Below, in pieces: positions 45,656 through 54,147 of a DNA stretch of 64,000 nt. Location: the NCBI GenBank assembly GCA_001917135.1, contig MNTT01000016.1, positions 199,576 through 263,575 of the forward strand, in the 5' to 3' direction. The translations under genes and the position numbers were made by a program. The notes under the pieces are model-generated. The model made no database searches. It was not told the origin of the DNA and saw only the letters and a program-made list of their open reading frames with translations. Every line of letters begins with the position of its first letter. Within the stretch, counting starts at the first letter, position 1. This stretch comes from Acetobacter sp. 46_36 (GTDB lineage: Bacteria; Pseudomonadota; Alphaproteobacteria; RF32; CAG-239).

Positions 45656-45785
45656 GGACGGGAAAAGCTGAGAAACCGGAGGAAGGCTGTGCGCGCGCGG
45701 ACGGGGAAAGTGGAGAAACCGGAGGAAGGCTGTGCGCGCGCGGACGGGAAAAGCAGATAAACAGAAAGGAAGCAGGGCGACGAAC
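45656..45785. repeat. tandem 43-bp repeats downstream of a terminator
   Basis: Units start at GGACGGG in 45656, 45699 and 45742. The first two share GAGAAACCGGAGGAAGG and GCTGTGCGCGCGC at the same offsets; the third is degraded and a fragment of a fourth may follow. It is in the 324-bp gap before the TrkH gene, where no gene is seen. Confidence 0.8.
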
Positions 45786-45935
45786 GAACGGGGAAAGTGG
45801 ACAACGGCGTCCGGGCGGGAGGAGAACAGCAGCTGAGGTGGATAACCTGCCGGCAGCATTGAAAGTTTTTGCGCAGGGCTATATTATGATGCGGAATTGG
45901 GCAACGATTTTAACAATATAAGGGTTCAGACAGCA

Positions 45936-47378
45936 ATGTGGCAGCCGGTTTTGATGATTAACGGGTTTATCATTTTCGTTTTGGGAGCATTGATGCTGCT
46001 GCCGGCAGCGGCATTGAAATACTACACCGGTTCGTTTGATGCCATTTTTATCCAAAACAGCATTCTGACGATGTTTATCGGCGGGTCGCTGTTTCTGGCA
46101 AATTACGGCAAAATAAAAAACATCTCTATCCTCCAAGGGTATCTGATTACCGTTATATGCTGGTTTGCCTGCCCGCTTATCTGTGCCCTCCCCCTTTACG
46201 GCAACGGAGACATTCAAACTTACGCCGACGCTTTGTTTGAAGCGACATCCGGCCTGACGACCACAGGTTCGACCATTTTAAGCAATGTTGAGGCGCAGCC
46301 AAAATCCGTCTTGTTCTGGCGCGCCGTGCTTAACGGCATCAGCGGCGTCGGCATCGTCATTTTTGCGGTCGCGCTGATGCCTTTTCTGGGAATCGGCGGC
46401 ATGCACATCTTCAACAAGGAAAACTCTGACATTGAAGAAAAATTCCTGCCCAAAATCCGTTATATCGCCAAGGACATTATTCTGGTATATGTCTTGCTGA
46501 ACATCATTTGCGCGGTTTTGCTGAAATGGGCGGGCATGAACTGGTTTGACGCAATATGCCATGCGCTGGCGACGCTGTGCACGGGCGGACTTTCTACAAA
46601 AAACAATTCCGTCGCTTATTTTGACAGCCCGATGATTGAAACCATTATAGGCATTTTTATGCTGCTGGGGTCGCTGCCGATGACCTATTTTGTTTTAATT
46701 GCGAAAAAGCGAAGCTTTGCTTCCGTTATTGAAAACAATCAGGTCAATACGTTTTTGAAACTGGTTTTCTGGTATATCCTGATTATCAGCGCATTTTATG
46801 CCTATACCTCAGACATTCCGTTTGTTACGGCATTCCGGAGAGCCTCTTTTAATATGATTTCGGCTATGACGACAACCGGCTTTTCCTCATATGATTTTAT
46901 CCAGTGGGGTACATGGGCTGTCGCCGTTTTCTTCATTTTATTCCTGCACGGCGGCTGTACGGGTTCGACAACCGGTTCAATTAAAATTTTCCGCTGGCAG
47001 GTCATTATGGCCTTTTTCAAAAAGAACGCAACCAATTCCCTCTCGCCAAGCCAGGTAACGGTTATGAAAGCCGGCGGAAAGGTCATCGACGACAATATCG
47101 TTTCTTCGGTGTTCGTCATGGCATTCGGCTTTTTGCTTGCCATTATGCTGTTTACGCTGATTATTTCCATGACGGGAGTAGACTTTGTTACGGCGCTCGG
47201 CGCGGTTGCGGGCAATATAACCAACTCCGGCCTGGGCCTGACCGAGGCAACCGGACCGGCCGGTAGTTTTGCCGGATTTACGCCTTTTGTAAAATATATC
47301 CTGTCGTTTGTCATGGTTTTGGGGAGGCTGGAAGTTATTGCCGTCTTTGTCCTGCTGCGCAAAATCCATTTGATGTAG
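45936..47378 (+). CDS. trkH: TrkH-family potassium uptake channel subunit
   Basis: 480 residues from the ATG at 45936 (a TTG at 45897 is an alternative; the chosen start gives the usual TrkH N-terminus, MWQPVLMINGF). About ten membrane helices and four filter-like pore loops are visible: TSGLTTTGST near 106, CTGGLSTKNNS, SAMTTTGFSS and NITNSGLGLTEA. The third loop is close to consensus. TrkH/KtrB proteins import K+, with gating by the cytosolic NAD-binding TrkA or KtrA, which is not next to it. HGGCTGSTTGSIK is a TrkH signature. It probably serves turgor or K+ supply. Confidence 0.92.
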   Translation: MWQPVLMINGFIIFVLGALMLLPAAALKYYTGSFDAIFIQNSILTMFIGGSLFLANYGKIKNISILQGYLITVICWFACPLICALPLYGNGDIQTYADALFEATSGLTTTGSTILSNVEAQPKSVLFWRAVLNGISGVGIVIFAVALMPFLGIGGMHIFNKENSDIEEKFLPKIRYIAKDIILVYVLLNIICAVLLKWAGMNWFDAICHALATLCTGGLSTKNNSVAYFDSPMIETIIGIFMLLGSLPMTYFVLIAKKRSFASVIENNQVNTFLKLVFWYILIISAFYAYTSDIPFVTAFRRASFNMISAMTTTGFSSYDFIQWGTWAVAVFFILFLHGGCTGSTTGSIKIFRWQVIMAFFKKNATNSLSPSQVTVMKAGGKVIDDNIVSSVFVMAFGFLLAIMLFTLIISMTGVDFVTALGAVAGNITNSGLGLTEATGPAGSFAGFTPFVKYILSFVMVLGRLEVIAVFVLLRKIHLM

Positions 47379-47503
47379 ATTGACAAAAAGGGGATTGAAT
47401 TGAAGCGGAGCTGCGGCATGCGGCAAAAAAAGGTTCCTATTTTTTCAGCATCTGCCTGTGGATATAATGTTCTGATTTTTTGCAAAGTCATTAAAACAAA
47501 AGT

Positions 47504-47535
47504 TGATGACTTTAAACGAACGATTTAATTCAGCA
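47504..47535. repeat. 32-bp palindromic element, copy 5
   Basis: Arms TGATGACTTTAAACG and CGATTTAATTCAGCA around AA. It aligns without gaps with the other copies. It lies 206 bp upstream of the autotransporter ATG. Confidence 0.6.
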
Positions 47536-47664
47536 ATTTTTTCTAAAACGTTTATCCGAATTTTAGCCGTAACGAACGCCGTATGTCAAGTTTAAATCAT
47601 TAATCCGTAATGTTTTTTTATTTTTTCGCCTTTTTAAAAAAGTAACATTTTGTTTTAACTGAAT

Positions 47665-47696
47665 TGATGATTTTTAACGTTCGTATTTTTTCAACA
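47665..47696. repeat. 32-bp palindromic element, copy 6
   Basis: Arms TGATGATTTTTAACG and CGTATTTTTTCAACA around TT. It ends 45 bp before the autotransporter ATG. Its right arm is nearly identical to copy 4, which ends 48 bp before another start codon. Confidence 0.65.
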
Positions 47697-47741
47697 CATT
47701 TTTCAGGACGTTTGCATAGAAACTATTCTAGGAGTTACTTT

Positions 47742-50669
47742 ATGAAAAACAAACTTTTATTGACTACGGCTTTAGTCGGCGTCGCATTCGCAATGCCGAC
47801 AATGGCTGCCGAAGAATGGGACGGGAAAACAAGTTATCTCATACCCCAAGGAGAAACCCTTGTTTTAAAAGAAAATTCTTTGGTTGAAAATATTACAAAC
47901 AACGCCGATGGTATCGGCGGAGCCCTTTCTACAAGCAAGCCGAAAAATGGAGTTGAAAATCCTGGTACGCTTATCGTCAAATCAGGAACAGTATTTAAAA
48001 ACAATACGGCAAAATATGATGGCGGCGCAATTGCCAACTTTGGCGTTTTAGACATTGACGGCGCTACATTTGAAGCGAACAAATCCCAAACCGAAACAAC
48101 AGACAGCCAACCTGTCGGCGGCGGAGCCATCTCATTAGGCATTGATTCTAAAACGACAATCAAGAACACAAAGTTTGTCAATAATGAAACCGGTTTCAAC
48201 GGCGGCGCCATCGGGACCAGACGTACTATCAACAACGGGGATATTACCAATGGTTCGCATGAAAATCACAGTCTGATTATATCTGATTCCGCCTTTATCG
48301 GAAACAAAGCGACCGGAACGACCACAGACCGAGCCGACAATGAACTTCAGGGCGGCAACGGCGGCGCAATCGCCAACTCCTTTAACAACACCCAAATCAG
48401 CAATACCGTTTTTGAAAAGAACGAAGCAATCAACGGCGGGGCGGTTTACAACCAATCCCTTTACAATACGAATAATCAGGCGCAGGAAACCGACAAAGGC
48501 GGAGACATCAAATTTGCCGATGTTACGTTTGACGGCAATAAAGCTTCAACCAACGGCGGAGCCATCTTTAACGATGCTAACACCAATGCAGAACTGTCCG
48601 GAACGGTGGTATTTTCCGGAAACGAAGCAGGAAATGCCGGCGGCGCTATTTTTGTAGCTGATGCCAGCAGTTCCATGGAAATTGCTTCCGGAGCCGTCTT
48701 CAAAAGCAATTCCGCAAAGCTCGGCGGGGCGATTTATAACAAAGGAAACCTCGGCACTCTGGATGGCGTTACCTTTGAAGACAACACTGCCGAAACAAAC
48801 GGCGGCGCGATTTTGAACTCCAACGGCGGCACAATTGCCTCTATTACAAACAGCATCTTCAAAAACAACACTTCCACGAACGGCGGCGGTGCTGCGATTT
48901 ATAACAAGGGCGGTGAGATTGCCGAAATCAGCAATACTGTTTTTGAAGGCAATATTGCGGAAAAAGGAAACGGCGGCGCCATTTTTAACGGCGGCACGAC
49001 AGCAGCCAACATCACACTTGACAATGTCCGTTTTATCGGCAACCAGGCGGCAAACGGCAGCGGCGGAGCTATCTCCACCAGCGGTGTCGTTAATATTGCC
49101 AACGCCACGTTTGAGAACAATTCCGCATCAACAGGCGGCGGCGCAATTAACGTTGACGGAACGGTTAAATTGAGCGGCGAAAACACCTTCTCCGGCAATA
49201 AAGTCGGCGATAAACTGAACGATATTAACCTGAATCAAAACAACGGTCAGGCCAAGGTAGACGTCAGCGGCACGCTGACGCTTGACGGAGGCATTTCCGG
49301 CGAAGGCACAACTTCTTTTGCGGATAATACGAAGCTCAACATTACTGAAAACACAACGTTTGGCGAAGATGTCGCAATCACTATCGGTGAAAACACCGAA
49401 CTGGGCCTGATTGTCGACAGCGGTGAAGAATCCGCAGAGTTTGACACGAGCAAGCTGCTGGGCGAAGATGGAAATACATTCACTTTAGCCGACAACGCTT
49501 TATATAATGCGATTGTTGGCGATGACGGAAAAGTTACCATGGAACAGAAATCCGCCGACGAAGCGGCTGCCTCTCTGGGGCTTTCCGGTTCACAGGCAGA
49601 AGCCGTTTTGGGCGCAATTTCCGGCGGTTCTTCTGACAACGCCAACTTTAACAGTTTCAGAGAAGCGTTGAACCAGCATCTGCAATCTGCCGACAAGGCG
49701 CAGGTTTCCAACGGTACCGGCGCAGCGGATTTGCTGACCGCAGACGCCAATCCGGTTATCAGATCGGTTGAAACCGGTATTCATAATATGGTATTCTCGG
49801 CTGTTTCTGATGAACTGAACGGAACTTCCGCAGCCATGGCCGAAGGAAAATCTTCCGGCGATGCCTTTAAGCAGGTTAAAGCCTGGGTAAGAGCATTGTT
49901 CAGCCACTCCGACCACGAATCGACGTCAAAAGCCAGCGGTTTTGACACGAACAGCGACGGCGTCGCCATGGGTATCGACAAGCAGCTTGACAACAGGACG
50001 AAAGTCGGCCTTGGCTATGCTTACAGCAGCACGGATATTTCCTCGGGTATTCGCGATACGGACGTTGATACGCATACCGCGTTTGTTTACGGGCAGTATA
50101 AGCCGGCAAACTGGTACATCAACACCGTTGTTGCTTATAACTGGTCTGATTACAGCGAAAAGAAAGCTGCGCTCGGATTTAACGCAAACGCTGATTATGA
50201 CGTCGAATCCTGGGCTGTCCAGTCTTTGTACGGATATGAAATGCAACTGAACGGCTATGACGTTACGCCGGAAGCCGGACTGCGCTACGCCCATATCTCG
50301 CAAGACGGATATACCGACGCTCTCGGAACGTCCGTTGCCGCCAATGACAGCGACATTCTGACCGCAATCGTCGGGGCGAAAGTTGCCAAGGATTATGCTT
50401 TGGACAACGATACCATTATCCGTCCGGAATTGAGAGCCGCCGTTACTTACGATTTGGTTGACGACGCCAACAATTCCAACGTGGTTTTGGCTAACGGCGT
50501 TGCCTATCGCGTCAACGGCGAAAAGCTGAACCGTTTGGGATTTGAACTCGGCGCAAAAGTTGCTACCGATGTTTCTGACAACTGGGAAATCTCCCTCGCT
50601 TACGAAGGCGGTTTCCGTGAGGATTATCAGAACCATACGGGTATGCTGAACGCCAAATACAAGTTCTAA
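47742..50669 (+). CDS. Pmp-repeat autotransporter (type Va secretion)
   Basis: 975 residues from the ATG at 47742, which has AGGAG 7 bp upstream. A signal peptide (MKNKLLLTTALVGVAFAMP) leads to a passenger (about 25-560) with about fifteen GGAI/GGAL motifs alternating with F-x-x-N (FKNN, FEGN, FENN). This is the signature of chlamydial Pmp-type right-handed beta-helices. A linker follows, then a C-terminal beta-barrel (about 710-975) that ends in KYKF, the aromatic-terminal signal for BAM insertion. The protein should be an outer-membrane adhesin with a surface-exposed helix. It has its own terminator. The repeat DNA is diverse, not a recent array. Confidence 0.93.
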   Translation: MKNKLLLTTALVGVAFAMPTMAAEEWDGKTSYLIPQGETLVLKENSLVENITNNADGIGGALSTSKPKNGVENPGTLIVKSGTVFKNNTAKYDGGAIANFGVLDIDGATFEANKSQTETTDSQPVGGGAISLGIDSKTTIKNTKFVNNETGFNGGAIGTRRTINNGDITNGSHENHSLIISDSAFIGNKATGTTTDRADNELQGGNGGAIANSFNNTQISNTVFEKNEAINGGAVYNQSLYNTNNQAQETDKGGDIKFADVTFDGNKASTNGGAIFNDANTNAELSGTVVFSGNEAGNAGGAIFVADASSSMEIASGAVFKSNSAKLGGAIYNKGNLGTLDGVTFEDNTAETNGGAILNSNGGTIASITNSIFKNNTSTNGGGAAIYNKGGEIAEISNTVFEGNIAEKGNGGAIFNGGTTAANITLDNVRFIGNQAANGSGGAISTSGVVNIANATFENNSASTGGGAINVDGTVKLSGENTFSGNKVGDKLNDINLNQNNGQAKVDVSGTLTLDGGISGEGTTSFADNTKLNITENTTFGEDVAITIGENTELGLIVDSGEESAEFDTSKLLGEDGNTFTLADNALYNAIVGDDGKVTMEQKSADEAAASLGLSGSQAEAVLGAISGGSSDNANFNSFREALNQHLQSADKAQVSNGTGAADLLTADANPVIRSVETGIHNMVFSAVSDELNGTSAAMAEGKSSGDAFKQVKAWVRALFSHSDHESTSKASGFDTNSDGVAMGIDKQLDNRTKVGLGYAYSSTDISSGIRDTDVDTHTAFVYGQYKPANWYINTVVAYNWSDYSEKKAALGFNANADYDVESWAVQSLYGYEMQLNGYDVTPEAGLRYAHISQDGYTDALGTSVAANDSDILTAIVGAKVAKDYALDNDTIIRPELRAAVTYDLVDDANNSNVVLANGVAYRVNGEKLNRLGFELGAKVATDVSDNWEISLAYEGGFREDYQNHTGMLNAKYKF

Positions 50670-50693
50670 ACTTCCCACTCCTCATCTAAGGGA

Positions 50694-50729
50694 AAAGGCA
50701 GAGAGTACAGCGGACTCTCTGCCTTTTTT
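50694..50729 (+). terminator. rho-independent terminator of the autotransporter gene
   Basis: AAAGGCAGAGAGT pairs with ACTCTCTGCCTTT around a 7-base loop, then more T residues. It starts 25 bp after the stop codon. Confidence 0.93.
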
Positions 50730-51074
50730 GTACATCATTCGGGAGAAGCGATGCTACCGGGGTAAATCGGATATCCTGGGGCAGATGGTTCTCCTGAGGC
50801 GGATTGGGTATTATTGGGGTGACTGGCGCTGTTTATGAGGATTGGCACTGTTGGAGCGGCCTGGCGTTAGCACTGTTGGGGCGGATTGCTGCTGTGTATG
50901 AGGACTGATATCGGCGGGGCAAAATTCCGTGGCATTTCGCCCCGCATCCGCTGCAAAAACAAACATATACAATAAAAATGCGCAACACTTGACAAAACTG
51001 TTGACATAATTTTATTTCCGGGTGTAGGCTAAAGATGATAAAATAAGCATATGTTTCACTAAAATTTTATAAAT
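50730..51074. other. 345-bp gap with degenerate repeats and a GC-rich hairpin
   Basis: No gene is seen. From about 50780 to 50915, words such as GCTGTTTATGAGGATTG and GCTGTGTATGAGGACTG recur, a degraded tandem duplication. At about 50917-50945, GCGGGGC pairs with GCCCCGC across a long loop. Two overlapping TTGACA boxes (50989-50994 and 51001-51006) may give the promoter of the gene at 51075; the -10 boxes (TTATTT or TAGGCT) are weak. Confidence 0.4.
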
Positions 51075-52022
51075 ATGGATAAATTAGGTTTTATTCCCAA
51101 TCCTGAGCAGTATGCTCCGGCGGGAGACGAAGTGATTTTTGACAATTCGATTGACGCACTGGAATTTTTTCAGGACTTTTACGGCGGCAACGGCGTCGTG
51201 CTTCTGGCAAGCATATCACTCAACAACCTGGCTTGCTCCAATATGCCGGTATGGGTGTATTTTGACCTGGACGCCCAGGACATCCGCTCATTAGCACCGG
51301 TGTTTAAGCTGGACAATCCGGAAGTTTTTCATGAATGCGAATTTACCAAACTTCTGCCGCTGACTAACGAAATCTTTCTGTTTTGGCGGGAGACGCTGTA
51401 TTCTACGGTGTTTACCTCTGCCGGAGAAGTTGCGATAAAGAAAGTCCGGGCGGTTTTGTCTGAAGCAGATATGCTCAATATCCTCAGGCTTGAAGGGGCT
51501 TTTGAGGCGGAAGACGTTTATCCGGTGGAGCTTTATTCGCTGCAACAAGAGAAATTCGCCTGTATCTGCTGGTCGATTGAACAAAAGGAAAAGGACACTG
51601 ATGACGTTGTCTGGCATCCGGTTTGCAAAGACGACGAAAAGCTGCTGGACGCTTTTGACGGAGACACTCTCACCGAATATCCGGTAGAACTCGGCGAAAC
51701 GGCGACTATCGGCGGCGAGCTGTTTAAGCTCTGTTATAATGCGGCTGAAGGAAAACACTTTGAAAAAGTTTCGGCGCAGCAAAATGCCCTGAAAACCGCA
51801 GCCGGCGAGAAATTCCGCATTATTCCCGGACAACACCGGCAGCCCGGATGCCAAAAGACGGCAATGAGCGGATTTTCACAAAAAAGCGGCGGTTCCGTAA
51901 ACGGCAACAATGTACAAAAGGAAACCAGCGCTGCCTCCGGAAACGGATTTGCAACCGTAAAAATGCAGACCGATACGGCGAACGGGAAACCGAAAATCAT
52001 TCAGTTCAAACCCAAACGCTGA
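51075..52022 (+). CDS. protein of unknown function
   Basis: 315 residues, acidic, without signal peptide or membrane helix. It has a mixed alpha/beta N-terminal part (about 1-235) rich in Phe, Leu and Glu, then a polar, probably unstructured C-terminal tail (about 250-315) rich in Ser, Gln, Asn and Lys ending in a basic FKPKR. No family is recognised. The frame is intact, with codon usage like its neighbours. It is followed by short repeats and converges on the dUTPase-like gene. Confidence 0.7.
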   Translation: MDKLGFIPNPEQYAPAGDEVIFDNSIDALEFFQDFYGGNGVVLLASISLNNLACSNMPVWVYFDLDAQDIRSLAPVFKLDNPEVFHECEFTKLLPLTNEIFLFWRETLYSTVFTSAGEVAIKKVRAVLSEADMLNILRLEGAFEAEDVYPVELYSLQQEKFACICWSIEQKEKDTDDVVWHPVCKDDEKLLDAFDGDTLTEYPVELGETATIGGELFKLCYNAAEGKHFEKVSAQQNALKTAAGEKFRIIPGQHRQPGCQKTAMSGFSQKSGGSVNGNNVQKETSAASGNGFATVKMQTDTANGKPKIIQFKPKR

Positions 52023-52195
52023 AAGCTGCGAGGTTATAGACTGACGAAACTCGGAGCTGTTGGAGAGATACATTTGAACTGTCGGGGACATAAAACGGAG
52101 ATTTTATGAGAAAGGGCGGAACTACCGCCCTTTTTTGTGCCTTTCGTTTAGAATACAACCGCAACATAAAAAAATTCTTGCAGGCAGACCTTATA

Positions 52196-52277
52196 TTCTT
52201 GTGCACTGCTTTATTCTTGTGTACTGCTATCTTCTTGTGCACTATCCTCTTGCACACTATCTTCTTGCGCACAGGCC
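52196..52277. repeat. five short tandem repeats between convergent genes
   Basis: TTCTTGTGCACT and variants (TTCTTGTGTACT, CTCTTGCACACT, TTCTTGCGCACA) start at 52196, 52214, 52232, 52247 and 52262, in steps of 18, 18, 15 and 15 bp. The array directly borders the 3' end of the dUTPase-like gene at 52278. Confidence 0.85.
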
Positions 52278-52787
52278 TTATTTCGATGTCGATCCCAAAC
52301 CGCCGTTGCGTCTTGCCGTAGCGTTATCGTCAAATGTGATGCCGAAAGGCAGAAAAATCCCCTGACAGACCGAGGCGCCGGCTTTCAGCTCCAGAACCTT
52401 ACCGCCATTGCAATCGTTGGTCATCTTTACAAAAATATGCCCTTCATTGTCCGAGTAATAATAATCGCCATCAATTATCCCAATCGTATTGTCCATTTGC
52501 AGGCGGTATTTAAAACCCAACCCGGATTTGGGCATAACGCCCAAAAACCAGCCGTCTTCCATTCTGACGCGTATTCCCGTCGGCAATAGAAAATTCTCCT
52601 TCGGTTTCAGGGAGATATCTACCGGCGTGTAAAAATCGTATCCGGCAGAACCGGACGTTGCCCGGGAGGGAAGCCGGATACTGTCATATATGCGCCGGAT
52701 TTCAGCGTCATCTGTCAGAAAAGTGTTTTTCCATGCCGTTTCAAACTGATTGAAACTGACTTTGGCAAATTCGGCTATACGGGGCAT
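52278..52787 (-). CDS. dUTPase-superfamily protein
   Basis: 169 residues from the ATG at 52787, chosen because AGGAG lies 6 bp before it (a start at 52814 adds 9 residues). All five dUTPase motifs are recognisable: SAGYDF (1), PKSGLGFK (2), GIIDGDYY (3, with the catalytic Asp), CQGIFLPF (4) and RNGGLGSTSK (5, the flexible arm over the active site). dUTPases hydrolyse dUTP to dUMP, limiting uracil in DNA; related proteins deaminate dCTP. A 35-residue N-terminal extension and a longer motif 3-4 segment resemble phage-encoded or divergent members. A canonical dut elsewhere in the genome is likely. Confidence 0.85.
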   Translation of the reverse strand: MPRIAEFAKVSFNQFETAWKNTFLTDDAEIRRIYDSIRLPSRATSGSAGYDFYTPVDISLKPKENFLLPTGIRVRMEDGWFLGVMPKSGLGFKYRLQMDNTIGIIDGDYYYSDNEGHIFVKMTNDCNGGKVLELKAGASVCQGIFLPFGITFDDNATARRNGGLGSTSK

Positions 52788-52975
52788 ATTTTTCTCCTTA
52801 GTACAGTTTATCAAAACAAAGCCGGAACGGAAACTGCACCGGCAAACTTCCTGTGGCGGCGGAATTGCAGCGATTGTTGCGCCCTGATGCCGGAAAACCG
52901 GCAGCTATGGCGTTTCCGCACGTCTAAATTTGCGGCAATTATGGCGGCCTGCCGACGACTTGACAAGAAAAATGC

Positions 52976-53004
52976 TTGCTTTTTCCTCATTTATTCTTTA
53001 TGAT
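52976..53004 (+). promoter_or_regulatory. sigma-70 promoter of the 53046 gene
   Basis: TTGCTT (52976-52981) and TATGAT (52999-53004) with a 17-bp spacer, 41 bp before the ATG at 53046. The 258-bp gap before it holds no gene. Confidence 0.65.
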
Positions 53005-53045
53005 GCGTTTAAAAATCAATTATTGTTTCACTTAAATACATTTTT

Positions 53046-53852
53046 ATGAATAATTTTGTAAAAAGAATTTGGTTTGGGGCCTTGTTGCGCCCGCAGTGTT
53101 GGATTTGTGCCGCCGTTAATCATCAGATTGTCGGCGGAGCCATAGCCGTTTTGCTGTTTCTGCTTACCGGCTGGTTTGCAACGGCAGGATTTGTGGCGTT
53201 GTTCGTTTTTCTGTTTATGGTACATCTTATCATCTTTCCGGAAAAGACCTATACTCTGCAGATGGAGGACAAAACGCTCTTTATTGCAATTTATGCTTCC
53301 GACTTTGCCAGACGGCACAGGAAAGACAGCAAACGCAAACGCTTCATCATCAGAACTATCGCATGCCACGCCGACGGTTTTTGCGAAACGGTATGGCCGG
53401 ACAGCGAAGTGTTCGGATATGACGACAGCCTGTGCCGCTACGGCATTTTTCTGGCTAAGCCTTATCCCGCTACATGGGCCGTTGTCTGCAACGGATTTGA
53501 AGACGGGCGTTTTCTGGGACGGAAACTCTGCAATTATGTTTTTGCCGAACGGATAGCGGCCGGAAAAAACCTTCTGATTTTTTTCCACGGCACAGTTATG
53601 TTCCCTGTTGAAACCGTTACTTTCAGCGTTGACCCGGATTTGTCCTGCAAACCCGGAAGCGTTGTTTTTCAGGAAATTTCGCCGTCAGGCCTGCCCGAGC
53701 TTTCTGCTGACAAGGCGGATAAAACAAGCGGAAGGTTTCTGCTTTGTCAGAATGAAGCAGGCTCAACGCTTTTCAAGTGTTGCCTTGCTCAAAACGGTAT
53801 GCCGGCAGCCTATCACGTATCGGCTGAAGACATTTGCCTGAACAAACACTGA
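53046..53852 (+). CDS. membrane protein of unknown function
   Basis: 268 residues. One or two membrane helices near 28-65 (GGAIAVLLFLLTGW, FVALFVFLFMVHLIIF) are followed by a soluble domain of about 200 residues rich in aromatics and Cys. It contains CNGFEDGRFLGRKLC and FFHGTVMFP but no motif that I recognise. The helical hairpin near the N-terminus suggests a membrane-anchored cytoplasmic domain. A strong terminator follows. It stands alone between the dUTPase-like and the polymerase genes. Confidence 0.65.
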   Translation: MNNFVKRIWFGALLRPQCWICAAVNHQIVGGAIAVLLFLLTGWFATAGFVALFVFLFMVHLIIFPEKTYTLQMEDKTLFIAIYASDFARRHRKDSKRKRFIIRTIACHADGFCETVWPDSEVFGYDDSLCRYGIFLAKPYPATWAVVCNGFEDGRFLGRKLCNYVFAERIAAGKNLLIFFHGTVMFPVETVTFSVDPDLSCKPGSVVFQEISPSGLPELSADKADKTSGRFLLCQNEAGSTLFKCCLAQNGMPAAYHVSAEDICLNKH

Positions 53853-53895
53853 CGCATTCATAAGCACTGACGCTTTTGCCGCCGTTCTTTTCCTA

Positions 53896-53923
53896 AACGC
53901 CCCCTAAACGGGGCGTTTTTTTT
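53896..53923 (+). terminator. rho-independent terminator
   Basis: AACGCCCC and GGGGCGTT form an 8-bp stem with a 6-base loop, followed by T residues. It lies 43 bp after the stop of the 53046 gene. Confidence 0.92.
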
Positions 53924-54054
53924 GCAGGAGATTTGCGTCGTGCTCCTTAAAAAATATTATGGGCAGGAGGTTTACATCGCACTCCTTAAAAACAGAACAT
54001 TATTGGCCGGATGTTTACATCGCACTCTTTTTTCAACAAACAGAACATAATTAG
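53924..54054. repeat. three degenerate repeats leading into the SOS promoter
   Basis: Units start at about 53924, 53963 and 54006 (39-49 bp). Shared words are GCAGGAG, GTTTACATCGCACTC and CTTAAAAA, and units 2 and 3 share CAGAACAT. Unit 2 carries a single GAAC half-site (53994-53997) where unit 3 carries the full LexA box, so the operator may have arisen or been copied through the repeat. Confidence 0.65.
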
Positions 54055-54057
54055 AAC
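54043..54057. promoter_or_regulatory. alphaproteobacterial LexA box
   Basis: GAAC (54043-54046), 7 bp, GAAC (54054-54057), which is GTTC-N7-GTTC on the minus strand, the known SOS operator of Alphaproteobacteria. It sits 7 bp upstream of the -35 box of the polymerase gene. Confidence 0.85.
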
Positions 54058-54064
54058 GTTTTTA

Positions 54065-54093
54065 TTGACAAAGAGGTTCGGCAATACTAAGAT
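54065..54093 (+). promoter_or_regulatory. sigma-70 promoter of the UmuC-like gene
   Basis: TTGACA (54065-54070), a 17-bp spacer and TAAGAT (54088-54093). It lies directly downstream of the LexA box and 54 bp before the ATG, so LexA bound upstream should repress it. Confidence 0.75.
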
Positions 54094-54147
54094 GACTATG
54101 AAACAAGATTTTGAAACTATACGGCTGGCACATATTCCGAGGCTATG

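Larger units (their letters stand above)
47379..47741. other. AT-rich control region of the autotransporter gene
   Basis: No gene is seen in these 363 bp. Two palindromic elements (47504-47535 and 47665-47696) and several T-rich runs are present. The promoter hexamers are unclear. Confidence 0.5.
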
